Shown here one piece after another: positions 44,305-53,586 of a stretch of DNA of 64,000 nucleotides. This DNA comes from CAMLJR01 sp964631955 (lineage in GTDB: Bacteria; Pseudomonadota; Gammaproteobacteria; Pseudomonadales; CAMLJR01): the NCBI GenBank assembly GCA_964631955.1, contig CAZWBA010000011.1:1-64000 (forward strand), written 5' to 3'. The translations under genes and the position numbers were made by a program. The notes below the pieces were generated by a model that saw nothing but the letters and a program-made list of their open reading frames with translations, ran no database searches and was not told where the DNA came from. Numbering within the stretch: position 1 is the stretch's first letter; every line of letters starts with the position of its first letter.

Positions 44305-45474
44305 ATGACACTGCTGGTCCCTGAGCGCATGCTGGTTTTTTCACCCGCCCTCGCCGCCACCATCGGCCTCGAGGAAGCGGTGCTGCTGCATGTCCTGCAC
44401 GATCTCAGCGTGACGCAGCCCAAACAGCGCGCGAATTCGCACAGCTATACCAGCCACTGGGTCGACGTCGAAGTCGCCACCCTCGAAGGTTTACTGCCGT
44501 TCTGGGATCGACGCGAATTGCAGCGCGTGTGTAAAAATCTTTCCGATAAAGGTGTTATTCGCATCGACTCCGCTCCCATCGGACACAGCGATACCTTGCG
44601 CTTCTGTTTCAGCGCGGAAACGCAAACCGCGCGTACGGAAACAGGCAGCGAATCGCGCGCGACTTCGACACCCATCGCATCGCGGCCCGGCAGCGCGGCG
44701 CAGCTCGCCAATAATTGGCGGCCGGAAGAGGATTTATTGCAGCTGCTTGCGCTCAACCACGGCATTTCGCGCGATTTCGCACTGAGACAGGTCGAGGATT
44801 TCGTGTTGTATTGGCGCGAGCGCGGCGAAGTCAGTCATGCGTGGTCGAGCCGTTTCCGCCAACACGTATTGCGCATATGGCGTCTGGAGCAGCAACAGCA
44901 AAGCCAGAAAACCCGGGCGCCACGCGAACCCGAAAATACCTGGCAACCGAGCTTCGATGCGTTGCAGATTCTCGAACGCGCTGGCATCAGTCGCGATTTC
45001 ATCGAAGACGCGATTCCTGAATTCGTGCTGTACTGGCGCGAACGCGGCCACAGCGATGGCACATGGAATTCGAAATTCATCGCTCACGTGCGCAAACAAT
45101 GGGCGCGATTTGAAAATGCGCTCGCGCATGAACAGGAACCGCGCCCGATTTCGTCGAACTGGCAGCCGAACGAAGATGTTTACGATATTTTGCGCATGGC
45201 CAATATCGATATCGCTTTCGCCTGCGAAATGCTGCCGGAATTTATTTTGTTCTGGCGCGATGCAGGCACGCCGCAGCGCTCGTGGAATACCAAATTTCTG
45301 CAGCACGTCAAATATCAATGGGCGACACGGCATCACATGAACGGAAGCCTGAGCGGAGGATTGAATCGTGCGGGATCTGCAATCGCTGCTGGCTCCGGTC
45401 GCGCAGCGCCGGCCAATGCGTTCGAACGCCTCACCGACCGCAGCTGGGCAAGCGGCATCGTCGACGGCGTCTGA
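44305..45474 (+). CDS. DnaT-like protein with three tandem DnaT C-terminal-type repeats
   Basis: This is a likely replication-restart or helicase-loading factor. The N-terminal 110 residues resemble the DnaT-associated winged-helix region (VPERMLVFSPALAATIGLEEAVLLHVLHDL). Three copies of the DnaT ssDNA-binding domain follow: NNWRPEEDLLQLL...FRQHVLRIW (about 136-190), NTWQPSFDALQIL...FIAHVRKQW (about 212-266) and SNWQPNEDVYDIL...FLQHVKYQW (about 284-338). Each has a W-x-P start, an EFVLYWRERG-like helix and a W-x-x-K/R-F end. Escherichia coli DnaT has only one. The C-terminal tail is Gly/Ala-rich. The start is near the edge of the intergenic inverted repeat; other starts are possible. Confidence 0.85.
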   Translation: MTLLVPERMLVFSPALAATIGLEEAVLLHVLHDLSVTQPKQRANSHSYTSHWVDVEVATLEGLLPFWDRRELQRVCKNLSDKGVIRIDSAPIGHSDTLRFCFSAETQTARTETGSESRATSTPIASRPGSAAQLANNWRPEEDLLQLLALNHGISRDFALRQVEDFVLYWRERGEVSHAWSSRFRQHVLRIWRLEQQQQSQKTRAPREPENTWQPSFDALQILERAGISRDFIEDAIPEFVLYWRERGHSDGTWNSKFIAHVRKQWARFENALAHEQEPRPISSNWQPNEDVYDILRMANIDIAFACEMLPEFILFWRDAGTPQRSWNTKFLQHVKYQWATRHHMNGSLSGGLNRAGSAIAAGSGRAAPANAFERLTDRSWASGIVDGV

Positions 45475-45499
45475 TACAAACACTGTGAAGATCGATGGC

Positions 45500-46105
45500 A
45501 TGAACCCTGATTCACGAGACACCCGAAAAAAAACTGAGCCGACCGCCGCGCATATCGATGCCATCAATCAGGTTTTTACCGAGCTCGAACTCGCGTATCA
45601 CAATCAGTTCCGGCGCGCCTTTCCCGATGCGACGCAACTCGGCATGGCCAAGCAGCTATGGCTGCACGCATTGTGCGATCTGACGCCCGCGCGCCTGCGT
45701 TCAGGCGTTAGGCGCGCGATACAACAATCGGAATTCCTCCCCAGCCTGCATTCGCTGCGCGAGTTCTGCGATCCCGATCTGGGCGAACTGGGCCTGCCCG
45801 AAGCGCACGCCGCCTATATCGAAGCGTGCCGTGCACCGAGCCCGAAACGAGAGGCGTGCTGGTCGCATCCTATCGTGTATCGCGCCGGTGTCGAATCGGA
45901 CTGGTTTTTTCTCGCGAACAATCCCGAGAACGTTGCGTTTCCCGTATTCAAGCGCAATTACGAATTATTGATCGCACGCTTACTCGACGGCGAAAATCTC
46001 GATGTACCAATTCCGAAAGCGCTGCCTGAAGAAATTTCGACGCCGTTACCGCGTGAAGAAAATCAGCGTCGTTTAAAGGCGTTGCGCGATGAGCTCAAAA
46101 TCTGA
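45500..46105 (+). CDS. Replication protein P-like (lambda P family) helicase loader
   Basis: This 201-residue protein has the pattern of the phage replication protein P family, which delivers DnaB helicase. INQVFTELELAYHNQFRRAFPDATQLGMAKQLWLHAL is near 22-58, LHSLREFCDP near 84-93 and a C-terminal HPIVYRAGVESDWFFL segment follows. I prefer ATG 45500, which begins 26 bases after the DnaT-like stop. An earlier ATG at 45368 would overlap the DnaT-like gene by about 107 bases and adds a low-complexity stretch. Pairing with a DnaT-like gene suggests the two act together on the dnaB product encoded 6 kb away. Confidence 0.75.
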   Translation: MNPDSRDTRKKTEPTAAHIDAINQVFTELELAYHNQFRRAFPDATQLGMAKQLWLHALCDLTPARLRSGVRRAIQQSEFLPSLHSLREFCDPDLGELGLPEAHAAYIEACRAPSPKREACWSHPIVYRAGVESDWFFLANNPENVAFPVFKRNYELLIARLLDGENLDVPIPKALPEEISTPLPREENQRRLKALRDELKI

Positions 46106-46166
46106 CAATACGGCAAGCGGCGAATTCGTGGCACGATATTTTTTATTAATTTAAAGTTGAGCTGAA

Positions 46167-46916
46167 ATGAACGAACAAGAAAGCACGCACTTCGGCTATA
46201 AAACGGTGAAGGCCGGAGAAAAAGCCGGTCTTGTTGCGGGAGTGTTTCACTCCGTCGCCGCCAAATACGATGTCATGAACGACTTGATGTCGGCCGGCGT
46301 CCATCGCGTATGGAAACGTTTCACCATCGAATTGTCCGGCGTTCGACCCGGCAATAAAGTGCTCGATATCGCCGGCGGCACAGGTGATCTCACGCAAAAA
46401 TTCAGCCGCATAGTGGGTGCAACAGGCCAAGTGGTACTCGCCGATATCAACGATTCCATGCTCAAAGTTGGCCGCGACAAATTGATCGATAACGGCATTG
46501 TCGGCAATGTTGAATACGTACAGGCCAATGCGGAGTGCCTGCCGTTTCCCGATAATTATTTCGATTGCGTGAGCATCGCCTTCGGCCTGCGCAACGTCAC
46601 TGACAAAGACGCCGCACTGCGCTCGATGCTGCGCGTCCTGAAGCCGGGTGGGCGTTTACTCGTACTCGAATTTTCGAAACCGCCCAGCAAGGCGCTGAGC
46701 AAGCTCTACGATATTTATTCGTTCAGCGCATTGCCAGTGCTCGGCAAGATAATTGCGAACGATAGCGAAAGTTATCGCTACCTCGCCGAAAGCATTCGCA
46801 TGCATCCCGATCAGGAAACGCTGAAAGGCATGATGGAAGCAGCGGGCTTTGTGCGCAGCGAATATTTCAATATGACCGGCGGCATCGTCGCGCTGCATCG
46901 CGGCATCAAACCGTGA
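46167..46916 (+). CDS. ubiE: Ubiquinone/menaquinone C-methyltransferase UbiE
   Basis: This SAM-dependent methyltransferase acts in ubiquinone synthesis. The 249-residue protein has SAM-binding LDIAGGTGDLT near 68-78, family signatures YDVMNDLMSAGVHRVWK near 34-50 and SIAFGLRNVTDKDAALRSMLRVLKPGG near 131-157. It begins the ubiE-ubiJ-ubiB group. Confidence 0.96.
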   Translation: MNEQESTHFGYKTVKAGEKAGLVAGVFHSVAAKYDVMNDLMSAGVHRVWKRFTIELSGVRPGNKVLDIAGGTGDLTQKFSRIVGATGQVVLADINDSMLKVGRDKLIDNGIVGNVEYVQANAECLPFPDNYFDCVSIAFGLRNVTDKDAALRSMLRVLKPGGRLLVLEFSKPPSKALSKLYDIYSFSALPVLGKIIANDSESYRYLAESIRMHPDQETLKGMMEAAGFVRSEYFNMTGGIVALHRGIKP

Positions 46917-46966
46917 TGTACACCAAAAGAATAAGTCGCGATGTTAAACCCTGAGCAAATAATCGG

Positions 46967-47611
46967 ATGAAAAAAACGTTTCCTACACTCAAAGGCATCA
47001 GCCTGGCGGCGCTCGAAACCGCGATCAACACCGCGCTGAAACTCGATGCCGCAAGTTCTGCGAAACTCGCCGAACTCGAAGGCAATGTTTTCCATCTCGA
47101 ATGCACCAATCCCGAAATCGATATTTATTTATTGCCCCAGGGCTCCGAAGGGCACAAGCACGCTGGCGTGCAGCTCGCGGCGCAGTGGGAAGGCCAGGTC
47201 ACTACCGGTCTCACCGGCACGCGTGAAGATTATGTCGAACTGCTGCGCAGCAAGGACCCCGCGGCCACTCTCATCAACGGCAATATGCGCGTGCTTGGCG
47301 ATAGCAAGGCGCTGCTGCGTTTGCGCGATATCGCCGCCCATCTCGATCTCGACTGGGAAGCACCGCTGACGCGCGCATTCGGCGATATCGTCGGCCATCA
47401 AATGGCGCGCTCGCTGCGTTTCGGCTCGCGATTATTTTTCGATGCAGCGAACAGCCTGCAACGGCAGGTCCGCGATTACATGCAGGAAGAAAACCCGTTT
47501 CTGGCGAAGCGCTGGCAATTCGAGCACTTCAAAAATGATGTTACAAATCTCGATGCACGCACGCGGCAGCTTGTACAGCGCGTTGAGCAGTTACCATCGA
47601 ATCGTCCATAA
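46967..47611 (+). CDS. ubiJ: Ubiquinone biosynthesis accessory protein UbiJ
   Basis: This 214-residue protein has an N-terminal SCP2-type lipid-binding domain (about 15-110) and a C-terminal helical tail. UbiJ with UbiK forms part of the soluble Ubi complex and presents hydrophobic intermediates. Placement between ubiE and ubiB supports the call. Confidence 0.9.
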   Translation: MKKTFPTLKGISLAALETAINTALKLDAASSAKLAELEGNVFHLECTNPEIDIYLLPQGSEGHKHAGVQLAAQWEGQVTTGLTGTREDYVELLRSKDPAATLINGNMRVLGDSKALLRLRDIAAHLDLDWEAPLTRAFGDIVGHQMARSLRFGSRLFFDAANSLQRQVRDYMQEENPFLAKRWQFEHFKNDVTNLDARTRQLVQRVEQLPSNRP

Positions 47612-47661
47612 AACCAAAACCATTATTCAAAATGATTGCAGTGTAAAAGCGAAACCAAGCA

Positions 47662-49269
47662 GTGAGCAGAATCAGCCGCGCCTTCACCATTATCGCCGCC
47701 ACCGCACGTTATCGACTCGACTTATTGTTCGATGCCGATACGCTGCCCGCACCGTTGAATTTTTTTGTGCGCTACTCGCCGCTGCGCCTGCTGCCGCAGC
47801 CAAAACGATCGCGCGCGGAACGTCTGCGTTTAACGCTCGAATCGCTCGGCCCCATCTTCGTCAAATTCGGTCAGATTCTTTCGACACGGCGCGATTTGTT
47901 GCCACCCGATATCGCCGACGAACTCGCAAAACTGCAGGATCAGGTGCCCCCGTTTTCAAGCGAGGTCGCGGTCAGCATTATCGAAGAAGCGCTCGGCGCT
48001 CCCGTCACCACGATTTTCGCCGAGTTCGATGCGCAGCCGATGGCGTCGGCATCCGTCGCACAGGTTCACCCGGCCAGACTGCATGGCACCGGCGGCGAAC
48101 CGGGGCGCGAGGTCGTGGTTAAAGTGCTTCGACCCGGCATCGCCAAAATCATCAAGCAGGATATTGCACTGCTGTATTCAATCGCGCGCTTCGCCGAACG
48201 TTATCTACCGGACGGGAAGCGTTTGCGCCCCGTGGAAATTGTCGAAGAATACGAATACACCGTGCTCGACGAGCTCGATCTCAAACACGAAGGCGCCAAC
48301 ACCGCGCAATTACGCCGCAACTGGCAATTTTCGGATTTACTTTATGTGCCCGAAGTATTCTGGGATTACACGCGCACCAACGTGCTGGTGCTCGAACGCA
48401 TTCGCGGCATTCCCGTGACCGATGTCGCCGCTCTGCGCGCGAACGGTACCGATATGAAATTGCTGGCCGAGCGCGGCGTGGAAATATTTTTCACGCAGGT
48501 GCTACGCGACAGTTTTTTTCATGCCGACATGCATCCGGGCAATATTTTCGTGTCGTACGAGCATCCCGATAATCCGCAATACATCGGCATCGATTGCGCG
48601 ATCATGGGCACACTGACCGAATTCGATCAGTATTACCTCGCGCGCAATCTGCATGCGATTTTCCGCCGCGATTATCACGAAGTTGCTCAGCTGCATGTCG
48701 AATGCGGCTGGGTGCCGCCACATACGCGCGTGCACGAATTCGAATCCGCGATTCGCACCGTCTGCGAACCGGTCTTCCACAAGCCGCTCGGCGAAATCTC
48801 CTTCGGGCAGTTGCTCGTGTATTTATTCCAGACCGCGCGCCGATTCGATATGCAGGTGCAGCCATCGCTCGTGCTGCTGCAAAAAACCCTGCTCAATATC
48901 GAGGGGCTCGGGCGCGAACTCTATCCGCAACTCGATATCTGGAACACAGCGTCGCCGCTGGTGGAAAAATGGTTGCGCGAACGCTATTCGCCGCGCAGTC
49001 TGATGAAAAAACTGCAGCACCGGCTGCCGCGCTGGCTGGAGCAACTGCCGGATGTACCCGACTACATTCTCAATCAATTGCAGATGCCGCCCACGGCCCC
49101 ACCGGCACCTGAAATTAAATCGCGACATAAAAATCGCCGCCGCAAGGACCGATTTGCGGGAGTGCTGATCGTCGCGAGCCTGCTATTTGCATTGGCGCCT
49201 GCGCTACAGCTTCCCGCACTGAGCTGGATCGGTCTGGCGGCAGCCGCGCTGATAGTACTCAGCCGCTAG
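47662..49269 (+). CDS. ubiB: Ubiquinone biosynthesis kinase-like protein UbiB
   Basis: This ABC1/ADCK-family atypical kinase or ATPase is required for ubiquinone synthesis. The 535-residue protein has the KxGQ motif (FVKFGQILSTRRDLLP near 71-86), the Ala-rich nucleotide loop ASASVAQVH near 129-137, catalytic HADMHPGNIFV near 286-296 and two C-terminal membrane helices (about 495-535). The metal-binding motif reads DCA (IDCAIMG near 309-315), where Escherichia coli UbiB has DCG. The start is a GTG. Confidence 0.94.
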   Translation: MSRISRAFTIIAATARYRLDLLFDADTLPAPLNFFVRYSPLRLLPQPKRSRAERLRLTLESLGPIFVKFGQILSTRRDLLPPDIADELAKLQDQVPPFSSEVAVSIIEEALGAPVTTIFAEFDAQPMASASVAQVHPARLHGTGGEPGREVVVKVLRPGIAKIIKQDIALLYSIARFAERYLPDGKRLRPVEIVEEYEYTVLDELDLKHEGANTAQLRRNWQFSDLLYVPEVFWDYTRTNVLVLERIRGIPVTDVAALRANGTDMKLLAERGVEIFFTQVLRDSFFHADMHPGNIFVSYEHPDNPQYIGIDCAIMGTLTEFDQYYLARNLHAIFRRDYHEVAQLHVECGWVPPHTRVHEFESAIRTVCEPVFHKPLGEISFGQLLVYLFQTARRFDMQVQPSLVLLQKTLLNIEGLGRELYPQLDIWNTASPLVEKWLRERYSPRSLMKKLQHRLPRWLEQLPDVPDYILNQLQMPPTAPPAPEIKSRHKNRRRKDRFAGVLIVASLLFALAPALQLPALSWIGLAAAALIVLSR

Positions 49270-49500
49270 CGCGCGGTCGCAGCGATTCTGTTTATTCACC
49301 CGTCCGTTATTCACCCGCCCGCGATTTATCTATCCACTCGCGACTGAACTGCTGTCTTTATCCATCACTTCACGCGTATTTCGCAAAAACTCTCTTTGGC
49401 ACGCGCGCATATCTGCGACGGTTCTTGAGGTTTTGAAAAGCGGCTGTGCCATAATACCGCCCGCTGTTACTCCCTGGTTCGACTGCCCGATAGCCCATTC

Positions 49501-49935
49501 ATGTCTGACGCTACTTTCAACACAACGCACTGGCTCGATGAAGTGAACTGGAACGCCGATGGCTTGATACCCGCGATTGCGCAGGATGCAGTTACGGGCG
49601 ACATTCTTATGGTGGCGTGGATGAATCGCGAATCGCTATCGCTCACCGCGCACGAAGGTCGAGCCGTCTACTGGTCGCGCTCGCGCAAAAAGCTCTGGCG
49701 TAAAGGCGAGGAGTCGGGTCATCAGCAGGATGTGCACGAGGTGCGACTCGATTGCGACAACGATGTGATCGTGCTCAAGGTTGAACAGCGCGGCGGTATT
49801 GCCTGTCATACCGGTAGACGCAGTTGTTTTTTCCGCGTGCTGCGCGCCGGGCAATGGCAGACGGTCGACCCCGTGCTGAAAAATCCCGACGACATTTACC
49901 GCGATCAACATTTATCGCGATCAAAAGACGAGTGA
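49501..49935 (+). CDS. hisI: Phosphoribosyl-AMP cyclohydrolase HisI
   Basis: It opens the adenine ring of PR-AMP, the third step of histidine synthesis. The 144-residue protein has the family motifs AVYWSRSRKKLWRKGEESGHQQ near 55-76 and the zinc-site LDCDNDVIVLKVEQRGGIACHTGRRSCFFR near 83-112. HisE is a separate gene four bases later, unlike the fused enterobacterial HisIE. Confidence 0.95.
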   Translation: MSDATFNTTHWLDEVNWNADGLIPAIAQDAVTGDILMVAWMNRESLSLTAHEGRAVYWSRSRKKLWRKGEESGHQQDVHEVRLDCDNDVIVLKVEQRGGIACHTGRRSCFFRVLRAGQWQTVDPVLKNPDDIYRDQHLSRSKDE

Positions 49936-49939
49936 ATAA

Positions 49940-50305
49940 ATGGGTGATAAATCCATCATGAACGAAACCGACAGGGTTTTGCCGGCGCTCATGGCTGTGC
50001 TCGAGCAGCGTAAGCGCGAGGCGCAGCCGGATAATTCCTATGTCGCAAAACTTCACCAGGACGGACTCGATAAAATTCTGAAAAAAGTCGGCGAAGAGTG
50101 CGCGGAAACGCTGATCGCCGCAAAGAATGCAGAAACGCAGGGCGACAGACAGTCAGTGGTGTATGAAACTGCGGATCTGTGGTTTCACAGCCTGGTGATG
50201 CTCTCGCATCTGGGGCTCGACCACAACGCGATACTGCAGGAGCTGGCGCGGCGTTTCAATTTATCGGGACTGGAAGAAAAAGCAGCGCGACCCGCCGGTG
50301 ATTAA
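49940..50305 (+). CDS. hisE: Phosphoribosyl-ATP diphosphatase HisE
   Basis: It hydrolyses PR-ATP to PR-AMP, the second histidine step. The 121-residue protein has the MazG-like metal motif KVGEECAETLIAAK near 49-62 and ETADLWFHSLVML near 76-88. An ATG six codons later (49958) with GGGTGAT upstream is an alternative start. The gene is coupled to hisI. Confidence 0.93.
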   Translation: MGDKSIMNETDRVLPALMAVLEQRKREAQPDNSYVAKLHQDGLDKILKKVGEECAETLIAAKNAETQGDRQSVVYETADLWFHSLVMLSHLGLDHNAILQELARRFNLSGLEEKAARPAGD

Positions 50306-50376
50306 TCGATGAATGTGCGCCGCACAATCCTTTCGTTCAATGTGAAGATTGCGTTTTATTTCTGGAGAAGTGAACC

Positions 50377-50613
50377 ATGGGCAGATTAGGCGAATTACTA
50401 GTCATTCTTGCGATCGTATTTTTATTGTTTGGCACGAAACGCCTGAAGGACTTTGGCGGCGATCTCGGCGCTGCGATCAAGGGCTTCAAGAAAAATGTTT
50501 CCGACGATCCACCGAAGCCGATCGAGCAGCAGCCGCAGGGCACTGTCATCGATGGCAAGGCGGAAACGGTGCAGCAGGACGCATCGCAATCGAATACGCA
50601 AAACAAATCCTGA
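50377..50613 (+). CDS. tatA: Twin-arginine translocase subunit TatA
   Basis: This pore-forming subunit of the Tat exporter of folded proteins has 78 residues. The N-terminal membrane helix MGRLGELLVILAIVFLLFGTKRL ends in the typical FGTKRL turn, then comes an amphipathic helix (DFGGDLGAAIKGFKK) and a polar tail. It is the first gene of tatABC. Confidence 0.93.
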   Translation: MGRLGELLVILAIVFLLFGTKRLKDFGGDLGAAIKGFKKNVSDDPPKPIEQQPQGTVIDGKAETVQQDASQSNTQNKS

Positions 50614-50628
50614 TTCGCGCCAGCAGTT

Positions 50629-51126
50629 ATGTTCGACGTCAGTTTTTCCGAATTATTGCTGATCCTCGTGGTCGGCCTGCTGGTGTTCGGCCCGGAAAAA
50701 TTGCCGGAAGTCATTCGCACGACCAGTCTGTGGATCGCAAAAATCAAGCGTTCCTTCACCCAGATGCGTTCGGAAATCGAACGCGAAATGGGTGTCGATG
50801 AGTTGAAACGCGACCTGCACAATAATGCGCTCATGCAAAACCTTCGCGATGTGCAAAACGATTTGCAAAACACGCATCAGGAATTGCGGAATCTTCCTTA
50901 CGACGTGAAAGACGTCGTGCAGCGCGCCAATAGTTCCGAACTCGCAGCCAATACGGATTCAGCCGCAAACGCGAACTCAAGCTTTGACGACCCAACGATT
51001 CACTTCAATCCGAATACCAGCGAACCAAGTCATAAACCTGCATTAACAGCTGATGCTGAATCGAAACCTGAAGAACCAATTCCGGAACACGACATTTCCT
51101 CCGACAATCATTCCGCCCAAAAATGA
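50629..51126 (+). CDS. tatB: Twin-arginine translocase subunit TatB
   Basis: This subunit recognises Tat signal peptides together with TatC. The 165-residue protein starts MFDVSFSELLLILVVGLLVFGPEKLPEVIRT, with the diagnostic FGPEKLP turn after the membrane helix. A long amphipathic/coiled-coil stretch (about 30-100) and an acidic, disordered tail follow. Its stop overlaps the tatC start as ATGA. Confidence 0.94.
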   Translation: MFDVSFSELLLILVVGLLVFGPEKLPEVIRTTSLWIAKIKRSFTQMRSEIEREMGVDELKRDLHNNALMQNLRDVQNDLQNTHQELRNLPYDVKDVVQRANSSELAANTDSAANANSSFDDPTIHFNPNTSEPSHKPALTADAESKPEEPIPEHDISSDNHSAQK

Positions 51127-51881
51127 CCGAGCCCGATATTAACGATCCGGCGATGCCGCTGGTGTCCCATCTCACGGAGTTACGTTCGCGCCTGCTGCAT
51201 AGCCTGCTGGTGGTTGCGGTAATTCTGTTATCGCTGCTGTATTTCAGTAATGATATTTACGCGTTTTTTTCCGAACCGCTACGCGAATTACTGCCCGAGG
51301 GCAGCACCATGATTGCAACCGAGGTCACCAGCACCTTTTTTGCGCCATTTAAATTGACGCTGGTCGCTTCGCTGCTGTTGGCGATGCCCTACATTCTGTA
51401 TCAAGTGTGGAGCTTCATTGCGCCCGGCTTGTATCAACACGAAAAGCGCTTTGCAATTCCGCTGCTGGCGTCGAGCATCGCACTGTTTTATCTCGGCATG
51501 GCGTTCGCGTATTACGTCACCTTTCCCCTGATTTTTGGTTTTTTCAGTCAAACCGCGCCTGAGGGCGTCGCTTACACGCCCGATATTTCGAGCTTTCTCG
51601 ATATGGCATTGAAAATGTTGTTCGCGTTCGGTTTTATTTTCGAAGTACCCATCGCCACATTGCTGCTTGTCTGGTCCGGCATCACGACCAGCGATGCATT
51701 AAAGAAAAAACGTCCCTACGTTATCGTCGGCTGTTTTATTGTCGGTGCGCTGCTTTCACCGCCCGATGTGTTGTCGCAGACGCTGATGGCCCTGCCGATG
51801 TGGCTGTTATTTGAAGCGGGAATTCTCGCGAGCCATCTGATCCGGCCGCGTGGAGAGAAGGCAGAAGAGCCCGCTCAATAA
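51123..51881 (+). CDS. tatC: Twin-arginine translocase subunit TatC
   Basis: This polytopic Tat core has 252 residues and six membrane helices. Family phrases are SHLTELRSRLL near 14-24, ALPMW near the end, IAPGLYQHEKRF near 99-110 and FGFIFEVPIATLLLVWSGI near 173-191. It overlaps tatB by four bases and converges with dnaB. Confidence 0.95.
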   Translation: MTEPDINDPAMPLVSHLTELRSRLLHSLLVVAVILLSLLYFSNDIYAFFSEPLRELLPEGSTMIATEVTSTFFAPFKLTLVASLLLAMPYILYQVWSFIAPGLYQHEKRFAIPLLASSIALFYLGMAFAYYVTFPLIFGFFSQTAPEGVAYTPDISSFLDMALKMLFAFGFIFEVPIATLLLVWSGITTSDALKKKRPYVIVGCFIVGALLSPPDVLSQTLMALPMWLLFEAGILASHLIRPRGEKAEEPAQ

Positions 51882-51924
51882 AATAATTGCGATCGCGATA
51901 ACGCGTCTGCCCGGAAAAAAATAA

Positions 51925-53349
51925 TTAATATTCGTCGCGACTGCTGTAATTCTGGGCGAGATTTTCGAATCGTGTGAATTGCCCGATAAAGGTGAGACGC
52001 GCGGTGCCGATGGGGCCATTACGCTGTTTGCCGATGATAATTTCCGCGATGCCCTTGTCGGGCGATTCCTCGTTATAGACCTCGTCGCGATAGATGAACA
52101 TGATGACGTCGGCATCCTGTTCGATAGCGCCCGATTCGCGCAGATCGGAATTCACCGGTCGCTTGTTCGGGCGCTGCTCGACACCGCGGTTCAGCTGCGA
52201 CAGCGCCACGACGGGGCATTCGAATTCCTTTGCCATCGCCTTCATCGAGCGTGAGATTTCGGAAATTTCTGCAGTGCGGCCTTCGGTGCTGCCCGCTATC
52301 TGCATCAGCTGCAGGTAATCGATCATGATCATGCCCGGCGTGCCGTGCTCGCGCGCGATGCGACGGGTACGCGCACGCACTTCGATCGGCGACAACGCCG
52401 GCGTGTCGTCGATGAACAGCGGGCGATCCTTTAATTTTGTAATGGCGGCGCTGAGTTTCGGCCAGTCCTCATCTTCGAGTTTGCCGGTACGCACTTTCGT
52501 CTGATTGATTCGCCCGATCGAAGACAGCATCCGCAGAATCAATTGTTCAGCGGGCATTTCCATCGAAAACACAATGACGGGTTTGCTGCCGTTAAGCACA
52601 GCGTGCTCAACCAGATTCATGGCGAACGTGGTCTTGCCCATGGACGGTCGCGCCGCGACGACCACCATGTCGCCGCGCTGCAAACCCGACGTCATATCAT
52701 CGAGATCGGTAAAGCCCGTGCTGATACCCGTGATCGCCGAATCGCTGTTGAATAACTCATCGATGCGATCGACCGCTTTTTTCAACAGGGGGTTGATCGC
52801 CTCAGGGCCACCGACTTTCGGTCGGTCCTCGCTGATCTGCGCAATGCGTCGCTCGGCGTCATCGAGCAATTCCGCGCTGCTGCGCCCTTCCGGGTGAAAA
52901 CCACTGTCGGCGATTGTCTGTGCCGCTGCGATCAGGGCGCGCAGACTCGAACGTTCACGCACGGCGATGGCGTAAGCGCGAATATTTGCGGCACTCGGTG
53001 TATTGCGCGCAACTTCTGCAAGATAGGCGAACCCGCCGGCGCGATCGAGCTCGTCCGCATGCGTGAGTGCATCGGCGAGCGTGACGATATCGATGGGCTG
53101 CGAGGCTTCGACCAGTTGCGCCATGCGGCGGAAAATCAGGCGATGTTCGGGGCGGTAAAAATCGGCGTCGGTCACCATGTCGGCAACCTTGTCCCACGCA
53201 TCGTTCGCAATCATCAGACCGCCCAGCACCGACTGCTCGGCTTCGAGCGAGTGCGGAGGCAGCTTGAGCTGAGCGATGTCATCCCGGTGCTGCAGAAGAT
53301 CCGGCGGCAGGTTGGCCGCGTAGGATTCGTCGATCTCGGTGGCGTCCAC
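51925..53349 (-). CDS. dnaB: Replicative DNA helicase DnaB
   Basis: This hexameric helicase unwinds DNA at the fork. The 474-residue protein has an N-terminal DnaB domain (about 30-130), a linker helix and a RecA-like motor with Walker A ARPSMGKTTFAMNL near 232-245 and ALSQLNRGVEQR near 380-391. RDEVYNEESPDKGIAEIIIGKQRNGPIG near 422-449 is the conserved C-terminus. It lies after rplI, separated by a strong terminator, so it needs its own promoter, which I could not fix. It is the expected partner of the DnaT-like and P-like proteins. Confidence 0.96.
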   Translation of the reverse strand: MDATEIDESYAANLPPDLLQHRDDIAQLKLPPHSLEAEQSVLGGLMIANDAWDKVADMVTDADFYRPEHRLIFRRMAQLVEASQPIDIVTLADALTHADELDRAGGFAYLAEVARNTPSAANIRAYAIAVRERSSLRALIAAAQTIADSGFHPEGRSSAELLDDAERRIAQISEDRPKVGGPEAINPLLKKAVDRIDELFNSDSAITGISTGFTDLDDMTSGLQRGDMVVVAARPSMGKTTFAMNLVEHAVLNGSKPVIVFSMEMPAEQLILRMLSSIGRINQTKVRTGKLEDEDWPKLSAAITKLKDRPLFIDDTPALSPIEVRARTRRIAREHGTPGMIMIDYLQLMQIAGSTEGRTAEISEISRSMKAMAKEFECPVVALSQLNRGVEQRPNKRPVNSDLRESGAIEQDADVIMFIYRDEVYNEESPDKGIAEIIIGKQRNGPIGTARLTFIGQFTRFENLAQNYSSRDEY

Positions 53350-53472
53350 GAAATTATTTACCGGCGTCTGTTGCTGTTACGTACGTGCTTGCGTCTTTAT
53401 ATCGTTGCGGCATTGGCTGCGGCTACCTGCGCCTGTCGAAGCTATGCAGGACGAGCATTGTGATTCAGCAAT

Positions 53473-53511
53473 AAAAAAAAAGCACCCGTCGCGCCATGCG
53501 CCGGATGCTTT
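53473..53511 (-). terminator. Strong intrinsic terminator after rplI
   Basis: On the minus strand AAAGCATCCG pairs with CGGGTGCTTT around a GC-rich inner stem, followed by about nine T residues. It ends the rpsF-rpsR-DUF2232-rplI transcript before dnaB. Confidence 0.88.
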
Positions 53512-53586
53512 CTGTCGCCGAATTTCGCGTGCGTAATTCGAATCAAATTACCGGCAAACGCTTATCCGGCTGCTTACTCGGAGGCT

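Noticed and set aside
45368..45499. Earlier start for the P-like gene overlapping the DnaT-like gene
   Set aside because: The added 44 residues are low-complexity Ser/Ala/Arg sequence from the overlapping frame with no relation to the P family.
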